Assembly (NCBI RefSeq): GCF_040219335.1 | Contig: NZ_JAVJSQ010000014.1 | Location: 186,001 to 250,000 of the forward strand | Direction of reading: 5' to 3' | Source: Gimesia sp. | Lineage (GTDB): Bacteria > Planctomycetota > Planctomycetia > Planctomycetales > Planctomycetaceae | Length of the DNA: 64,000 bases | Shown here: piece by piece, positions 55,351 through 63,930 of the stretch | How positions within the stretch are numbered: the stretch's first letter is position 1 | How the letters are laid out: each line of letters starts with the position of its first letter | Notes under the pieces: model-generated | The model's input: only the letters and a program-made list of their open reading frames with translations | The model's database searches: none | Told to the model about the DNA's origin: nothing | Program-made: the position numbers and the translations under genes

Positions 55351-56241
55351 ATGGCTGACAGTCAAAATCAAATTGAATTAAAAAATCCGGCTGTCGCTGC
55401 AGTGCTCGGGTTCCTGATTCCAGGAGCAGGTCACTTTTACCAGGGCCGCACCTTTAAAGGAGCGATTTACTGCTTCTGTATTCTGAGCACGTTCTTCTGT
55501 GGAATGGCACTGGGCGACTGGAAAACGGTCTATTATCAGTCCTGGCAGGGGAAGCGGAATCTGGGTTACTTTGCCCAGGTTGGAGTCGGTCTGCCGGCCC
55601 TGCCCGCACTGGTACAGAACTCCCGGTTCCATAAACAGGCGGCGCCAGGCAACCTGGCCCGCAACGATCTGGATGCAGGCTATTTTCAGTCGCAGCCTTA
55701 CCAGATGGATCTGCCACTGGAAGCTTCTTTTGAAGGAACGCTGCTGGATCGAGGCAATGACGGAAAAACCATCAGCGGTGTGCTGGAGGGCACCATCCGG
55801 TTGAAATCCATCGATGGTGAGTTCGGACCTGAGGTCAGAGGTGCCTTCGAGGGCACCCTGGACGGAAAACCGATTGACCCCCTGGAACTGGCGGATCCGA
55901 TCGGAATCGGGCTGCCTCTGGGAGGAAATCAGCGCAGAGCCCTGGAGTGTGCGGTCATCCGCAAAGAGGGGGGACAGCGAACCGACACCGGACACATTGA
56001 AGGGAGTATTCCACGGCCTTTCCTGAACTGGTTCGAGATGCCACTCAGTGAAAGTGAGCTGGATGACATCAATAAAGAGCTGGGAAAACGGTATGAGTTT
56101 GCCGTCGTGTTTACCTGGATCGCGGGTCTCCTGAACCTGCTGGCGATCTGGGACGCGTTTGAAGGCCCTGCCTACGGCCGGGGAGACGAGGAGGAAGAAA
56201 AGCCATCCTCCGACAAAGAGCCTTCACCCGCCACAACGTAG
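55351..56241 (+). CDS. Membrane protein with TM2-like N-terminus
   Basis: A 296-residue protein of unknown function, conserved-looking in planctomycetes. From the ATG at 55351 (GAGGA upstream). The first 60 residues resemble a TM2-type hairpin (AVLGFLIPGAGHFYQGRTFK, then a second helix ICFCILSTFFCGMALG-like segment). The middle 150 residues are soluble, with repeated LEG-T/FEGTL strands (EASFEGTLLDR, VLEGTIRLKS, GAFEGTLDG). A C-terminal helix (FAVVFTWIAGLLNLLAIWDA) is followed by a charged acidic tail. It probably forms a small unit with the 68-residue membrane protein 56 bp downstream. Confidence 0.72.
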   Translation: MADSQNQIELKNPAVAAVLGFLIPGAGHFYQGRTFKGAIYCFCILSTFFCGMALGDWKTVYYQSWQGKRNLGYFAQVGVGLPALPALVQNSRFHKQAAPGNLARNDLDAGYFQSQPYQMDLPLEASFEGTLLDRGNDGKTISGVLEGTIRLKSIDGEFGPEVRGAFEGTLDGKPIDPLELADPIGIGLPLGGNQRRALECAVIRKEGGQRTDTGHIEGSIPRPFLNWFEMPLSESELDDINKELGKRYEFAVVFTWIAGLLNLLAIWDAFEGPAYGRGDEEEEKPSSDKEPSPATT

Positions 56242-56297
56242 ACACCTATTCACACCACTCTCTCCATTTTAACATAAGCCAGAAAAGGCACATCAAC

Positions 56298-56504
56298 ATG
56301 TCTGTTTCACTTCTATTCGCGAACCAGGTTAATGCGATAGTTTACCTGATTCCCCTGTTGGCGGTGATCAGTCTGGTTTATAATGCGACCCGTTACGAGA
56401 TTCCTGAAATTATTATCAAACGTTCGATACGTTTTTTCTTTACAGCAATCATCATCATGGGGGCCTTGATGACGTTGCTGGCAGTACTTTCCTGGAATCT
56501 GTGA
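56298..56504 (+). CDS. Small membrane protein, unknown function
   Basis: A 68-residue protein with two predicted helices (11-29 and 45-65) joined by the charged loop NATRYEIPEIIIKR. No family was recognised. Its spacing behind the TM2-like gene and the hairpin directly after its stop support it as a real gene. Confidence 0.65.
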   Translation: MSVSLLFANQVNAIVYLIPLLAVISLVYNATRYEIPEIIIKRSIRFFFTAIIIMGALMTLLAVLSWNL

Positions 56505-56505
56505 A

Positions 56506-56522
56506 CACTCAGGCACTGAGTG
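56506..56522 (+). other. Hairpin after the small membrane protein gene
   Basis: CACTCAG-GCA-CTGAGTG: a perfect 7-bp stem with a 3-nt loop starting 2 bp after the stop codon. There is no T-run, so termination is uncertain. Confidence 0.45.
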
Positions 56523-56684
56523 ACATATCGAGTCAGGTTGACCCGCCAAAAAGCGATTTCGACTTCATAAAAAAACATCTTCAATTCTACAGATACAATT
56601 GCACTTTCAACTATTGTTGAGCATACTCAGACGATTGCGGGGTTATGGATTCCCTTTCTGCAATAGTTAGGTTGGGATTACTTT

Positions 56685-57788
56685 ATGCAGATTAATGGAC
56701 TAGCACTTACAGATATTGTAGATCTGGCAGATCACGCGGATCTGTTTGAATTACTGGATAATGAAAGTGTCTACACCCTTTCTCACCAGGGCGTAACGGC
56801 CGGGTTTTCCAGCGTGAAAGCCATTAGTCGTTCTACGGGTATTGAGACACGCCGCCTGCTGCAGCCCGATCTCTGTCCACTGGACATTGCGGTCGCGATT
56901 GCGGAGAAACTCCAGTTTCGCGTCGGCTTTGACTGGAACGAGTGTCCGGCAATTCTGCTCTGTCATTCACACACCAATAACCAGTCAGCCCGTCAGCTCT
57001 GCGATCAGCTTTCCGAAAAGCTGGGCGTACCGACAGAACGCTTCATCCCCTTCAATTATGGCTGTGTCGGCTTTGTACAACTCCTGAACCGGGCCGCACA
57101 ACTGCTGCAGGAACTCCCCGAACGGGTACATATCCCGCTGCTCACGGTCGAAACCCCCGAGCACTGGCACGATTCGTCTGACAAAGCGTTCTGCGGCATA
57201 GTTTCCGCCGGCGCCACCGGCACCACCCTCTGGCGTGGACCGGGACACGAACTGCTGCACGTAGAGACCGCTGTCGAGATCATTCCTGAAGAACGTCGTA
57301 AACCCGACGTCCCTCTGTTCTGGACCGAACAAGGCGACATGTTCGATTTCCGTGGTCAGCCCGAGCATAAGCTTGTGATGCACATGGATGGGGAATCGGT
57401 ATTCCTGAATGGCGTTGATTTCATGTTGAATGCCTGCCTGAAATCATATCACGAAGTTGCCGACGAACCCGGCCGCATCCTGATTGCCCCGCATCAGCCC
57501 AGTGGCAAGCTGCTCAAAGCGATGATTGCAGCCGCGAAGCAGGTACCCATCGAAGCCGACTTCCTGAATAATCTGCCCAACTACGGCAATTCCATCTCGT
57601 CGACAATCCCCACGATCCTGGCACGTCTGGAGCAGGTTGTCAGCCAGAACGGATATGAACCGGCCACACCCGGCGATCTGATTCTGTTGCCCGCAGCAGG
57701 GATTTGTATGGATCGCCTGACAGACGCCATGTGCATTGGTCGTGCCGCCATCCGCTGGCAGCCGGGTCGCTATCACGAAGAAGCCTGA
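56685..57788 (+). CDS. KAS III (FabH)-fold beta-ketoacyl synthase-like protein
   Basis: A 367-residue thiolase-fold protein. The catalytic triad of FabH-type condensing enzymes is visible: Cys127 (FNYGCVGFVQ), His270 (APHQPSGKLL) and Asn302 (YGNSISSTIP). The remainder is divergent from FabH, especially the N-terminal half (residues 1-90). It could join a short acyl-CoA to an acyl carrier protein, or form a ketone or hydrocarbon head-to-head product. No acyl carrier protein or other lipid gene lies nearby, so the pathway is undetermined. The stop codon lies within a hairpin shared with the convergent gene. Confidence 0.82.
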   Translation: MQINGLALTDIVDLADHADLFELLDNESVYTLSHQGVTAGFSSVKAISRSTGIETRRLLQPDLCPLDIAVAIAEKLQFRVGFDWNECPAILLCHSHTNNQSARQLCDQLSEKLGVPTERFIPFNYGCVGFVQLLNRAAQLLQELPERVHIPLLTVETPEHWHDSSDKAFCGIVSAGATGTTLWRGPGHELLHVETAVEIIPEERRKPDVPLFWTEQGDMFDFRGQPEHKLVMHMDGESVFLNGVDFMLNACLKSYHEVADEPGRILIAPHQPSGKLLKAMIAAAKQVPIEADFLNNLPNYGNSISSTIPTILARLEQVVSQNGYEPATPGDLILLPAAGICMDRLTDAMCIGRAAIRWQPGRYHEEA

Positions 57789-57811
57789 AGCCTCTCTGAG
57801 AGGCTCTCAGG
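57784..57811. other. Hairpin joining two convergent stop codons
   Basis: CCTGA-A-GCCTCTC-T-GAGAGGC-TC-TCAGG: nested inverted repeats that span the TGA of the plus-strand KAS-like gene and the TGA of the minus-strand ATPase gene. The gap between the two stops is only 18 bp. No T-run is present on either strand. Confidence 0.6.
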
Positions 57812-58589
57812 CAGCGTCTCGTTCAAATCCGCGGGTTCCAAAGGCTTCGCGACCTTCGATGATCGAGCCCTTGTCGAACCGCTTTCCGAAGTACAGCGCC
57901 TGGGCTGATTCGTCGCTGAGCACGGTTTCCGCGTCCCCACTGACGAGTACCTGCCCCGCACTGATGATATAGCTGCGGTCCGTAATGGTCAGTGTCTCAC
58001 GTTCACGGTGGTCCGTCAACAGAATCGAGATCCCACTGTCACGCAGGTCGGCAATGATATCCTGAATATCATGAATCGTAACCGGGTCAATCCCGGTGAA
58101 AGGTTCGTCCAGCAGAATCAGTTCCGGAGAGCTGGCCAGGCAGCGGGCAATTTCCAGACGCCGACGTTCCCCCCCGGAGAGGGTCGAAGCAATCTGCTTC
58201 CGCTTGGCGGTCAATCCGAACTGATCCAGCAGTCGATCGACGGTCTCGCGTCGCTGACGGCGATTCAGGTCGAGGAACTCCAGGATGGCGTAGATGTTGT
58301 CTTCAATCGAGAGTTTGACAAAGACACTCTCATCCTGAGGCAGGTACCCCATGCCCTTACGCGCCCGTTTGTACATGGGCCAGGAGGTGACATCGGTATC
58401 TTCCAGGTAGACACGGCCCTTCGTGGGAGCAACCATTCCACAGGCCATGCGGAAGGTGGTCGTCTTACCGGCCCCGTTGGGTCCCAGCAGACCGACGATC
58501 TCGCCCCGTTCCACGAAAAAATCGACGCCGTCGACGGCCCGTTTACCCGGATAATCCTTGACCAGACCGACGCATTCCAGCAATGGCAT
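57807..58589 (-). CDS. lptB: LptB-type ABC transporter ATP-binding protein
   Basis: A 260-residue ATPase from the ATG at 58589. Walker A GPNGAGKTTT, the Q-loop segment GMGYLPQDESVFVKLSIEDN, signature LSGGERRRLEIARCLA, Walker B LILLDEPFTGIDP and switch His (LLTDHRERET) match LptB, the ATPase that extracts lipopolysaccharide from the inner membrane. The C-terminal region past 235 is longer than in E. coli LptB (241 residues). No LptC, LptA, LptF or LptG gene is nearby. Planctomycetes have LPS-type outer membranes, so the role is plausible; a general export ATPase cannot be excluded. Confidence 0.85.
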   Translation of the reverse strand: MPLLECVGLVKDYPGKRAVDGVDFFVERGEIVGLLGPNGAGKTTTFRMACGMVAPTKGRVYLEDTDVTSWPMYKRARKGMGYLPQDESVFVKLSIEDNIYAILEFLDLNRRQRRETVDRLLDQFGLTAKRKQIASTLSGGERRRLEIARCLASSPELILLDEPFTGIDPVTIHDIQDIIADLRDSGISILLTDHRERETLTITDRSYIISAGQVLVSGDAETVLSDESAQALYFGKRFDKGSIIEGREAFGTRGFERDAA

Positions 58590-58696
58590 CGTAGCCGTCC
58601 TCCTTGACGAAACTGCAACTCGAAAATTAACGAACACGGATTTTACTACATTCGAGGATCTGGCTGAATAGTGATTTTCAGCGGAATTCCCCGGCT

Positions 58697-60565
58697 TTAG
58701 CGAATGCGTTTCATGCGGGTAAAATTGGGGTAAAAGGGGAACGACAGCTTGGCATAGGGGTCCTTGGGATAAGATCCGGGAGCCGTCTGATGGTAGAAAA
58801 ACCGTTTGAGCGGTCCCACATCGGGTGAGTAGCCGCGACCATCATTCATAAACGGAATTCCATGCGGCCAGTAGATCATGAAGGCTTTCCCGACCAGGGC
58901 TGTACGCGGGACGGCGTGACGACGTTCTGCCCCCCGGTCATTGCCCCACAAACGACTGTCGGCACTGCGGGCGGAGTTATCGCCGAGCACGAAGAATTCT
59001 TCATCAGACATTTGTGCAAACGTGACTTTCTGGTGATGATCTTCATACTCACGACTCCAGGCAGCCGGATCGTAGAGGAGCTCCCAGAGATGTTTATGCT
59101 CGCCTGGAATTTCCAGCTTCTGATAATACTCGTCCGCACGGTAGTAGATGTCTCTTTGCAGCAGCAGATGGGAGACGTTGAAATTGAGTCCCCGGCCCGC
59201 GATTCCCGCTGGTGCCAGGTCGCCTTCCCGTGGATCGTGTGTCGCTGTCGGCTTGTACTCTGACTTGCCCTGCAGTTCCACCAGATCCCCGTCAATCCAG
59301 AGACAGAGCCGCTGATCGACGTTCGCAAACATGATCTGATGAGCGCCCGCTCCCTGCAATGAGGTTTCGACGGTCGTTAATTCGGTCTCCACCGGTTCGG
59401 GGTTGGGATAATCTTCCACGTAGTAGAGGGTCGCTTTGCCGGTCTTTACGTCAAACTTGACGCGGTAATGCCGATCGCCGCGCATCAGTTCCACGAACAG
59501 TTCTCCTTCGGCATTCTCGATCTCTACATCGAAACTGAGTGTGAGATCCCCGACCCAGAAGGCAGCGTCGTAGATGTAATATCCCTCGGTGGTACCCCCG
59601 GTGTAGCTGTTATAGGCGGTAAAATCACTGATCAGTCGGGGCCGGGGAGGAGAGGACAGGATCGACTGCTGAAACAGTTCCGGGTTTTCCTGGAGCAGAG
59701 CCCACTCTGATGTCTGAGGCACCACATGCTGATAGCGCAGCCATTCCAGTTTCGCGTCAGCCTGCTTGAGGGATTCCCCCTGATATTGATAGGCCCGCGA
59801 TTCCTGATCGATCACCCAGTTGGACTTGCTCAGCCTCTGGAACTTCGTCTCGCCGGCGGCTACCTGCTGCATGGGAGACCAGCGTTCGGGCCAGCCATAC
59901 TGCAGAATTTCGCGGGGTGGATAATCATCATCATAGACCAGTTGCTGAACCGTCAGCTGTTTTTCCAGGTTGTCTTTGCGGAGAATCTGAAACGGTTCCT
60001 GATCGCTTTTGCGGGCGTAAACATCGCCGCGGGAAATCTGGATTTCCTCGCCAGGCAGTCCGACCAGGCGTTTGATGTAATTGGTCTGCGACGCCTCCGG
60101 ATATTTGAAGACAATCACATCCCAGCGATCAGGATCGCCGAACTCAAAGGGGAATTTATTGACGATTATCCGATCCCCGGTAAACGGCATCGCTTCCCGC
60201 AGGTCAGCATAGTAGCGACAGTTGGGACAGAGCGCACCGGTCACTTTTAAATCGGGTCGGTAATACTCTGTCTTCTCAATCAGTTCATCACTGGCACCGA
60301 CGGCATATTTGACGCCACATGAAGGACAGGTCAGCTCCTTGTGCCGACCGTAGAGTGTGGGGGCCATGGAACCGGTGGGAATGACGAACGCTTCAGCCGA
60401 ATAAGCCCGGAACACAAATGCGAACACCAGCGCAATAATGATCGATTCGATCGTATCGCGGACTTCATTATGGCGGGAACGAGGAGTTTCGGACTCAGCC
60501 TGTTTTTTCTCAGCCCGTTCTGCCAGAAATGTTTTCAGCTTTGATTTCTCGATTTTTTTGGTCAT
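58697..60565 (-). CDS. Signal peptidase I with zinc-ribbon and beta-sandwich insertions
   Basis: A 622-residue membrane protease from the ATG at 60565 (a TTG 9 bp upstream is less likely). One membrane helix (39-57) precedes box B with catalytic Ser66 (PTGSMAPTL); catalytic Lys165 lies in NYIKRLVGLPGE. Between them is a zinc ribbon (C80, C83, C113, C116). After YVKRLVG-type box D the protein contains a long insertion (about 190-520), whose second half (LTLSFDVEIENAEGELFVEL; HQIMFANVDQRLCLWIDGDL) resembles a concanavalin/LamG-like beta-sandwich. Box E, FFVLGDNSARSADSRLWG, closes the catalytic fold. Normal SPase I is 250-330 residues. It is paired with a second enzyme of the same design just upstream. 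Confidence 0.88.
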   Translation of the reverse strand: MTKKIEKSKLKTFLAERAEKKQAESETPRSRHNEVRDTIESIIIALVFAFVFRAYSAEAFVIPTGSMAPTLYGRHKELTCPSCGVKYAVGASDELIEKTEYYRPDLKVTGALCPNCRYYADLREAMPFTGDRIIVNKFPFEFGDPDRWDVIVFKYPEASQTNYIKRLVGLPGEEIQISRGDVYARKSDQEPFQILRKDNLEKQLTVQQLVYDDDYPPREILQYGWPERWSPMQQVAAGETKFQRLSKSNWVIDQESRAYQYQGESLKQADAKLEWLRYQHVVPQTSEWALLQENPELFQQSILSSPPRPRLISDFTAYNSYTGGTTEGYYIYDAAFWVGDLTLSFDVEIENAEGELFVELMRGDRHYRVKFDVKTGKATLYYVEDYPNPEPVETELTTVETSLQGAGAHQIMFANVDQRLCLWIDGDLVELQGKSEYKPTATHDPREGDLAPAGIAGRGLNFNVSHLLLQRDIYYRADEYYQKLEIPGEHKHLWELLYDPAAWSREYEDHHQKVTFAQMSDEEFFVLGDNSARSADSRLWGNDRGAERRHAVPRTALVGKAFMIYWPHGIPFMNDGRGYSPDVGPLKRFFYHQTAPGSYPKDPYAKLSFPFYPNFTRMKRIR

Positions 60566-60707
60566 CAATGCCAACCTGTCAATTTATCGCATGCGAAAGC
60601 GGAACCAGCTTTGTTCGCCCGTTCCCATTATTCGCCGTTCGCGCTGGTTTATGGGCGTTTTTCTTCAAATGAGACGAAAAATGATCATAAAGAAAACCAA
60701 CCCCTGA

Positions 60708-62414
60708 TCAGTGAATATAGCGAATCCGGGAGAAATCTGGAATGCGTATGTGTCCGATATGATTCCCGAATTTGACTTCCCCCTGCCGGGAGGGGAGATG
60801 CACCAGAAAAGGCTTACCCAGCAGGTACTTGCGATCCACCTTGCCATCCGCCCAGCTCCGACTGTCCAGCGATACCGGGCTGTTATCTCCCAGTACGAAA
60901 TAGCTGCGTTCGTCGAGCTCGTAGGGCTCTTCCACGCCGTGCAATCCCTTGCCGCGGGTGTAGTGAATATCGCGATATAACTTCAGATCGGCTACCTGGA
61001 CTCGTGCCCCCTGACAGCCAAAGCGAACCGGCTCGCGGATCTCCTTCCGCGGGGTGGTACTCTCAGAGAAGAGCAGCGGCTGATAGAGCAGCTTTCCATC
61101 GACGGCACACAGAACCTGGCGATCCATGACGGACATCTCGAGCCGCACGGGGTCGGAACGGAACGCGTCATGCAGGGGTTCGCTGCGGAGTGGCTGCTGC
61201 TGGTCGTCGACCCAGAGTGACACCTGCTGCTGGGCGAAGTCGATCAGCGTACGAAACTGATGCTGTCCATTCTGCATTTCGACCGCGAAGGCCCCTTCCC
61301 TCCCGGAGACCTGCAGCTGACACTCAAACATAAAGTCATGCACGGGAATCGCTTTCTGATTCTCCACGCCCGAATTATAAGCGTAATCATCGACGACCGG
61401 AGCCACATGCGATTTCTCATACAACAGTGCCAGCGCATAACGGAACTCTTCATCCTCGGACTGGTTTAACCACCGCTGGCAGTCATCGGGGGAGAGTGCC
61501 CCATGACAGGTGAGCTGCTGTTTCTGTTCATCGTAGTGCACTGCGCCGATTACCGGTTCCGGCAGATCCACTTCTGCGGGCCAGGCTTCCAGTGGGACGC
61601 TTGTTTCGTGGTGTCCCCCCTGTCGGATCCAGTGCTGGTATTTTACCCACGACCAGTGTGATTCCGCCAGAGGATTGTCCTGATCGGCGGTATGCACAAA
61701 GCCGTGCTCACGAGGCGACCAGCGGTTGCTCGCCCCGCCTGCGTCGTCATCTACTTCCACGGGCATGAAACGGGGCTGGAAAAAATCGTCGTCCTGGGGC
61801 TGATAGCGATTGTCATACACGAGTTGCCGCACCGCGCGTTGCGTTTTCAATTCTTTCCGCTGTATCTCACCGTTGACGTAGAGATCCCCCTGCTTGACCT
61901 GCACCTTTTCTCCGGGCAGTCCCACAACCCGTTTGACATAAGCCTGGGTAGGTTTGATCGGATTCTGAAACACGACGACCTCCCAGCGGCGGGGTGGTTT
62001 CAGATAGTAGGCGTGTTTGAAGACCAGCAGCTGATCACCTTCGTTGCGGGGCACGTGGGTCAGATCAATGGAATTCGTATTGCAGTTGGGACAGGTCGCG
62101 TACTCGCCCACACCCGCGTTGAGATCAGCCTCTCCGGAGGCTCCCTGGAAACGGTTTGCGGAAACCGATTCGTCGTAGGCGACTCCGTAAGTAAACGAAT
62201 AATGACAGCGGGGACAGGTAACCTGTTTGTGATAACCCAACAGTGATGGGGCCATCGAGCCCGTTGAGATCATATAACCTTCCGCTTCGAAGGTCCGAAA
62301 GAGAATCACGGCGATTGCGAGTGCGACCACAGACTCCACCACCATCCGCATCAGGCTGGTTCGCTCGGGAACTTCTTCTGTGCTGGAATCGGTTTGAAGG
62401 GATGATTGGTGCAT
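60708..62414 (-). CDS. Signal peptidase I paralogue with the same inserted domains
   Basis: A 568-residue second signal peptidase. One membrane helix (22-42), Ser53 (STGSMAPSL), zinc ribbon C67, C70, C108 and C111, and Lys161 (AYVKRVVGLPGEKV) parallel the downstream gene. The long insertion ends with VRLEMSVMDRQVLCAVDGKL and VADLKLYRDIHYTRG. Box E, YFVLGDNSPVSLDSRSWADG, is intact. Both active-site residues remain, so both paralogues should be active. The two genes differ in most of the insertion, suggesting different substrates. The gap between them is 142 bp. Confidence 0.88.
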   Translation of the reverse strand: MHQSSLQTDSSTEEVPERTSLMRMVVESVVALAIAVILFRTFEAEGYMISTGSMAPSLLGYHKQVTCPRCHYSFTYGVAYDESVSANRFQGASGEADLNAGVGEYATCPNCNTNSIDLTHVPRNEGDQLLVFKHAYYLKPPRRWEVVVFQNPIKPTQAYVKRVVGLPGEKVQVKQGDLYVNGEIQRKELKTQRAVRQLVYDNRYQPQDDDFFQPRFMPVEVDDDAGGASNRWSPREHGFVHTADQDNPLAESHWSWVKYQHWIRQGGHHETSVPLEAWPAEVDLPEPVIGAVHYDEQKQQLTCHGALSPDDCQRWLNQSEDEEFRYALALLYEKSHVAPVVDDYAYNSGVENQKAIPVHDFMFECQLQVSGREGAFAVEMQNGQHQFRTLIDFAQQQVSLWVDDQQQPLRSEPLHDAFRSDPVRLEMSVMDRQVLCAVDGKLLYQPLLFSESTTPRKEIREPVRFGCQGARVQVADLKLYRDIHYTRGKGLHGVEEPYELDERSYFVLGDNSPVSLDSRSWADGKVDRKYLLGKPFLVHLPSRQGEVKFGNHIGHIRIPDFSRIRYIH

Positions 62415-62642
62415 CGCAACTTACAACAGAAGACAGTGAATTCAGCTGAACCCGAGATCCAGCCAGCGGTAATCAGGGGTCTCATTTTAATAGATCCTGC
62501 AGGGCTCTGGAAATAGCGGTTCACTGTCTCCCTGCACAGATCGCTGCATTTCTTTCGTAGAAACAACAGTGATGATCACCAGCAGCCAGTGAGACGAGCA
62601 ATTCAGCTCTGATCTGACTTTAAAACATGGAATTGAAACCAC

Positions 62643-63287
62643 TTAGCCCACAAAGCAGAACAGCAGCAGCATGCAGATCCAGATCACGCCCAGGAAATGC
62701 CAGACAACCGAGCAGGCATGGACGCCCCAGTGATACTCATGGTCGTACTCGTAGAGATAGGCTTTGTAAATCACATAACCGAGTACACCAAAGGCCACGA
62801 TGAAATGCACCGCGTGCAGCAGCACGAAGGCAAACAGCATGCCGTAGCTGCTGAGGTAGCGATACGAATCCTGGGCCGGGTCGAGTGAGAGCAGCAGTTC
62901 GCCGTGCTGGCTTAAGACGTTCATCAGTCCCAGGGTCTGGATCACAAAGAAAGCGCCGCCGAGCAGGAAGGTGAGGTTCAGGCAGTTGCGAAACTGTTGC
63001 TGCTTTTCCAGCCGGACGTAATACAGTGAGCGGTGAATGGTAATACTGCCCAGGATCAGCAGCGCGGTGCTCAACCAGAGAATCGGAGGGATCACCAGGT
63101 TAATGGGCTGGGATGCCTGGGCCATGCTGGTGCGTACAACCACGTAGGCCAGCAGTCCTCCGACGAACAGAACCGCGATGCTGAAGAGGAAGATGGCCAG
63201 CCCGAAATCCCGCTGACTGAGTCGGTCGCGGGATGTGAACAACATCGCGCAACGATCACGAATTGAGCGGCTCCGGTAAGTAGGCAT
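62643..63287 (-). CDS. Cytochrome c oxidase subunit III family protein
   Basis: A 214-residue membrane protein with five predicted helices, the short subunit III form. From the ATG at 63287 (MPTYRSRSIRDR). Typical features: LFVGGLLAYVVVRTSMAQ in the second position, LLHAVHFIVAFGVLGYVIYK and the terminal HWGVHACSVVWHFLGVIW with HxxxxxWHFL. It belongs to the haem-copper oxidase subunit III family; it may work with coxA/coxB genes to the right of the window. It lies downstream of the subunit IV gene with a perfect hairpin in the gap. Confidence 0.87.
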   Translation of the reverse strand: MPTYRSRSIRDRCAMLFTSRDRLSQRDFGLAIFLFSIAVLFVGGLLAYVVVRTSMAQASQPINLVIPPILWLSTALLILGSITIHRSLYYVRLEKQQQFRNCLNLTFLLGGAFFVIQTLGLMNVLSQHGELLLSLDPAQDSYRYLSSYGMLFAFVLLHAVHFIVAFGVLGYVIYKAYLYEYDHEYHWGVHACSVVWHFLGVIWICMLLLFCFVG

Positions 63288-63334
63288 GCTGACCTGCCAT
63301 CGCACTGAAAGCGAAAAACGAAACGTGGAATATC

Positions 63335-63362
63335 AGAACTGAGCCTCCTGTGGCTCAGTTCT
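63335..63362 (-). other. Hairpin between subunit IV and subunit III genes
   Basis: A perfect 11-bp inverted repeat AGAACTGAGCC/GGCTCAGTTCT with a 6-nt loop, 32 bp after the subunit IV stop. T residues follow only on the plus strand, so on the coding strand it is probably an RNA-stability or partial termination element. Confidence 0.6.
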
Positions 63363-63393
63363 ATTTTCTGTCACAGCCCGGGCAAATTCAAGA

Positions 63394-63930
63394 TTACTTC
63401 TTATCAGCGGCTGGCTTTTCAGGAGCCGGCTTCGACTCTGCTTCAGGAGCTTTCTCAGCCTTCGCCTCGGGAGCGGCCTTTTTTTCGGCTGCTTCAGGGG
63501 CTGCCGCTGGTGCAGCCTGCTCGCCAGCCGGGGCAGCGGGCGCGGGTGCAGCGGTTGGTGCAGCTTCTACTGGTGCGTTATCTTCCTGGAATCCCTTGAC
63601 GTAATTATCGTAAGCATGCGAATCGAGGAGGATCATACAGAGGAAGAAGGCCGCAAAACAGATCGAGAAGAAGAAGGTGATGCGGTTCAATGGTTTGTCG
63701 TACCAGAGGTGCATAAAGATGAAGACCACCAGGGATGCCTTCGCTGTCGCGATCGCCATGGAGACAATCACATCCAGGCTGCCGGTATCGTACTTGGCAG
63801 CTTCCACGGTCACGATGGTCAGAAACACCAGGGCCAGGAAGACACCGACCAGCACTTTTACCGGAACGATGTGTACGTGGCAGCTCTGAGCTTCTTCTGC
63901 GTGAGCATCACTTTCAACATGATCTGACAT
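63394..63930 (-). CDS. Cytochrome c oxidase subunit IV-like protein with Ala/Pro/Lys tail
   Basis: A 178-residue protein. Three membrane helices occupy residues about 24-109 (VLVGVFLALVFLTIVTVEAA; ASLVVFIFMHLWYDKPLNRI; FFFSICFAAFFLCMILLDSH), the layout of prokaryotic subunit IV. The C-terminal 70 residues (109-178) are a low-complexity tract of Ala, Pro, Glu and Lys, not part of the family fold. The 70 bp before the ATG at 63930 show no promoter; the gene is probably cotranscribed with oxidase genes beyond the right edge. Confidence 0.85.
   Translation of the reverse strand: MSDHVESDAHAEEAQSCHVHIVPVKVLVGVFLALVFLTIVTVEAAKYDTGSLDVIVSMAIATAKASLVVFIFMHLWYDKPLNRITFFFSICFAAFFLCMILLDSHAYDNYVKGFQEDNAPVEAAPTAAPAPAAPAGEQAAPAAAPEAAEKKAAPEAKAEKAPEAESKPAPEKPAADKK

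Noticed and set aside
56594-56640. A promoter TTGCAC-N17-CATACT before the KAS-like gene
   Set aside because: Both hexamers match poorly and the spacer has a chance TCAAC/GTTGA inverted repeat; too weak to list.
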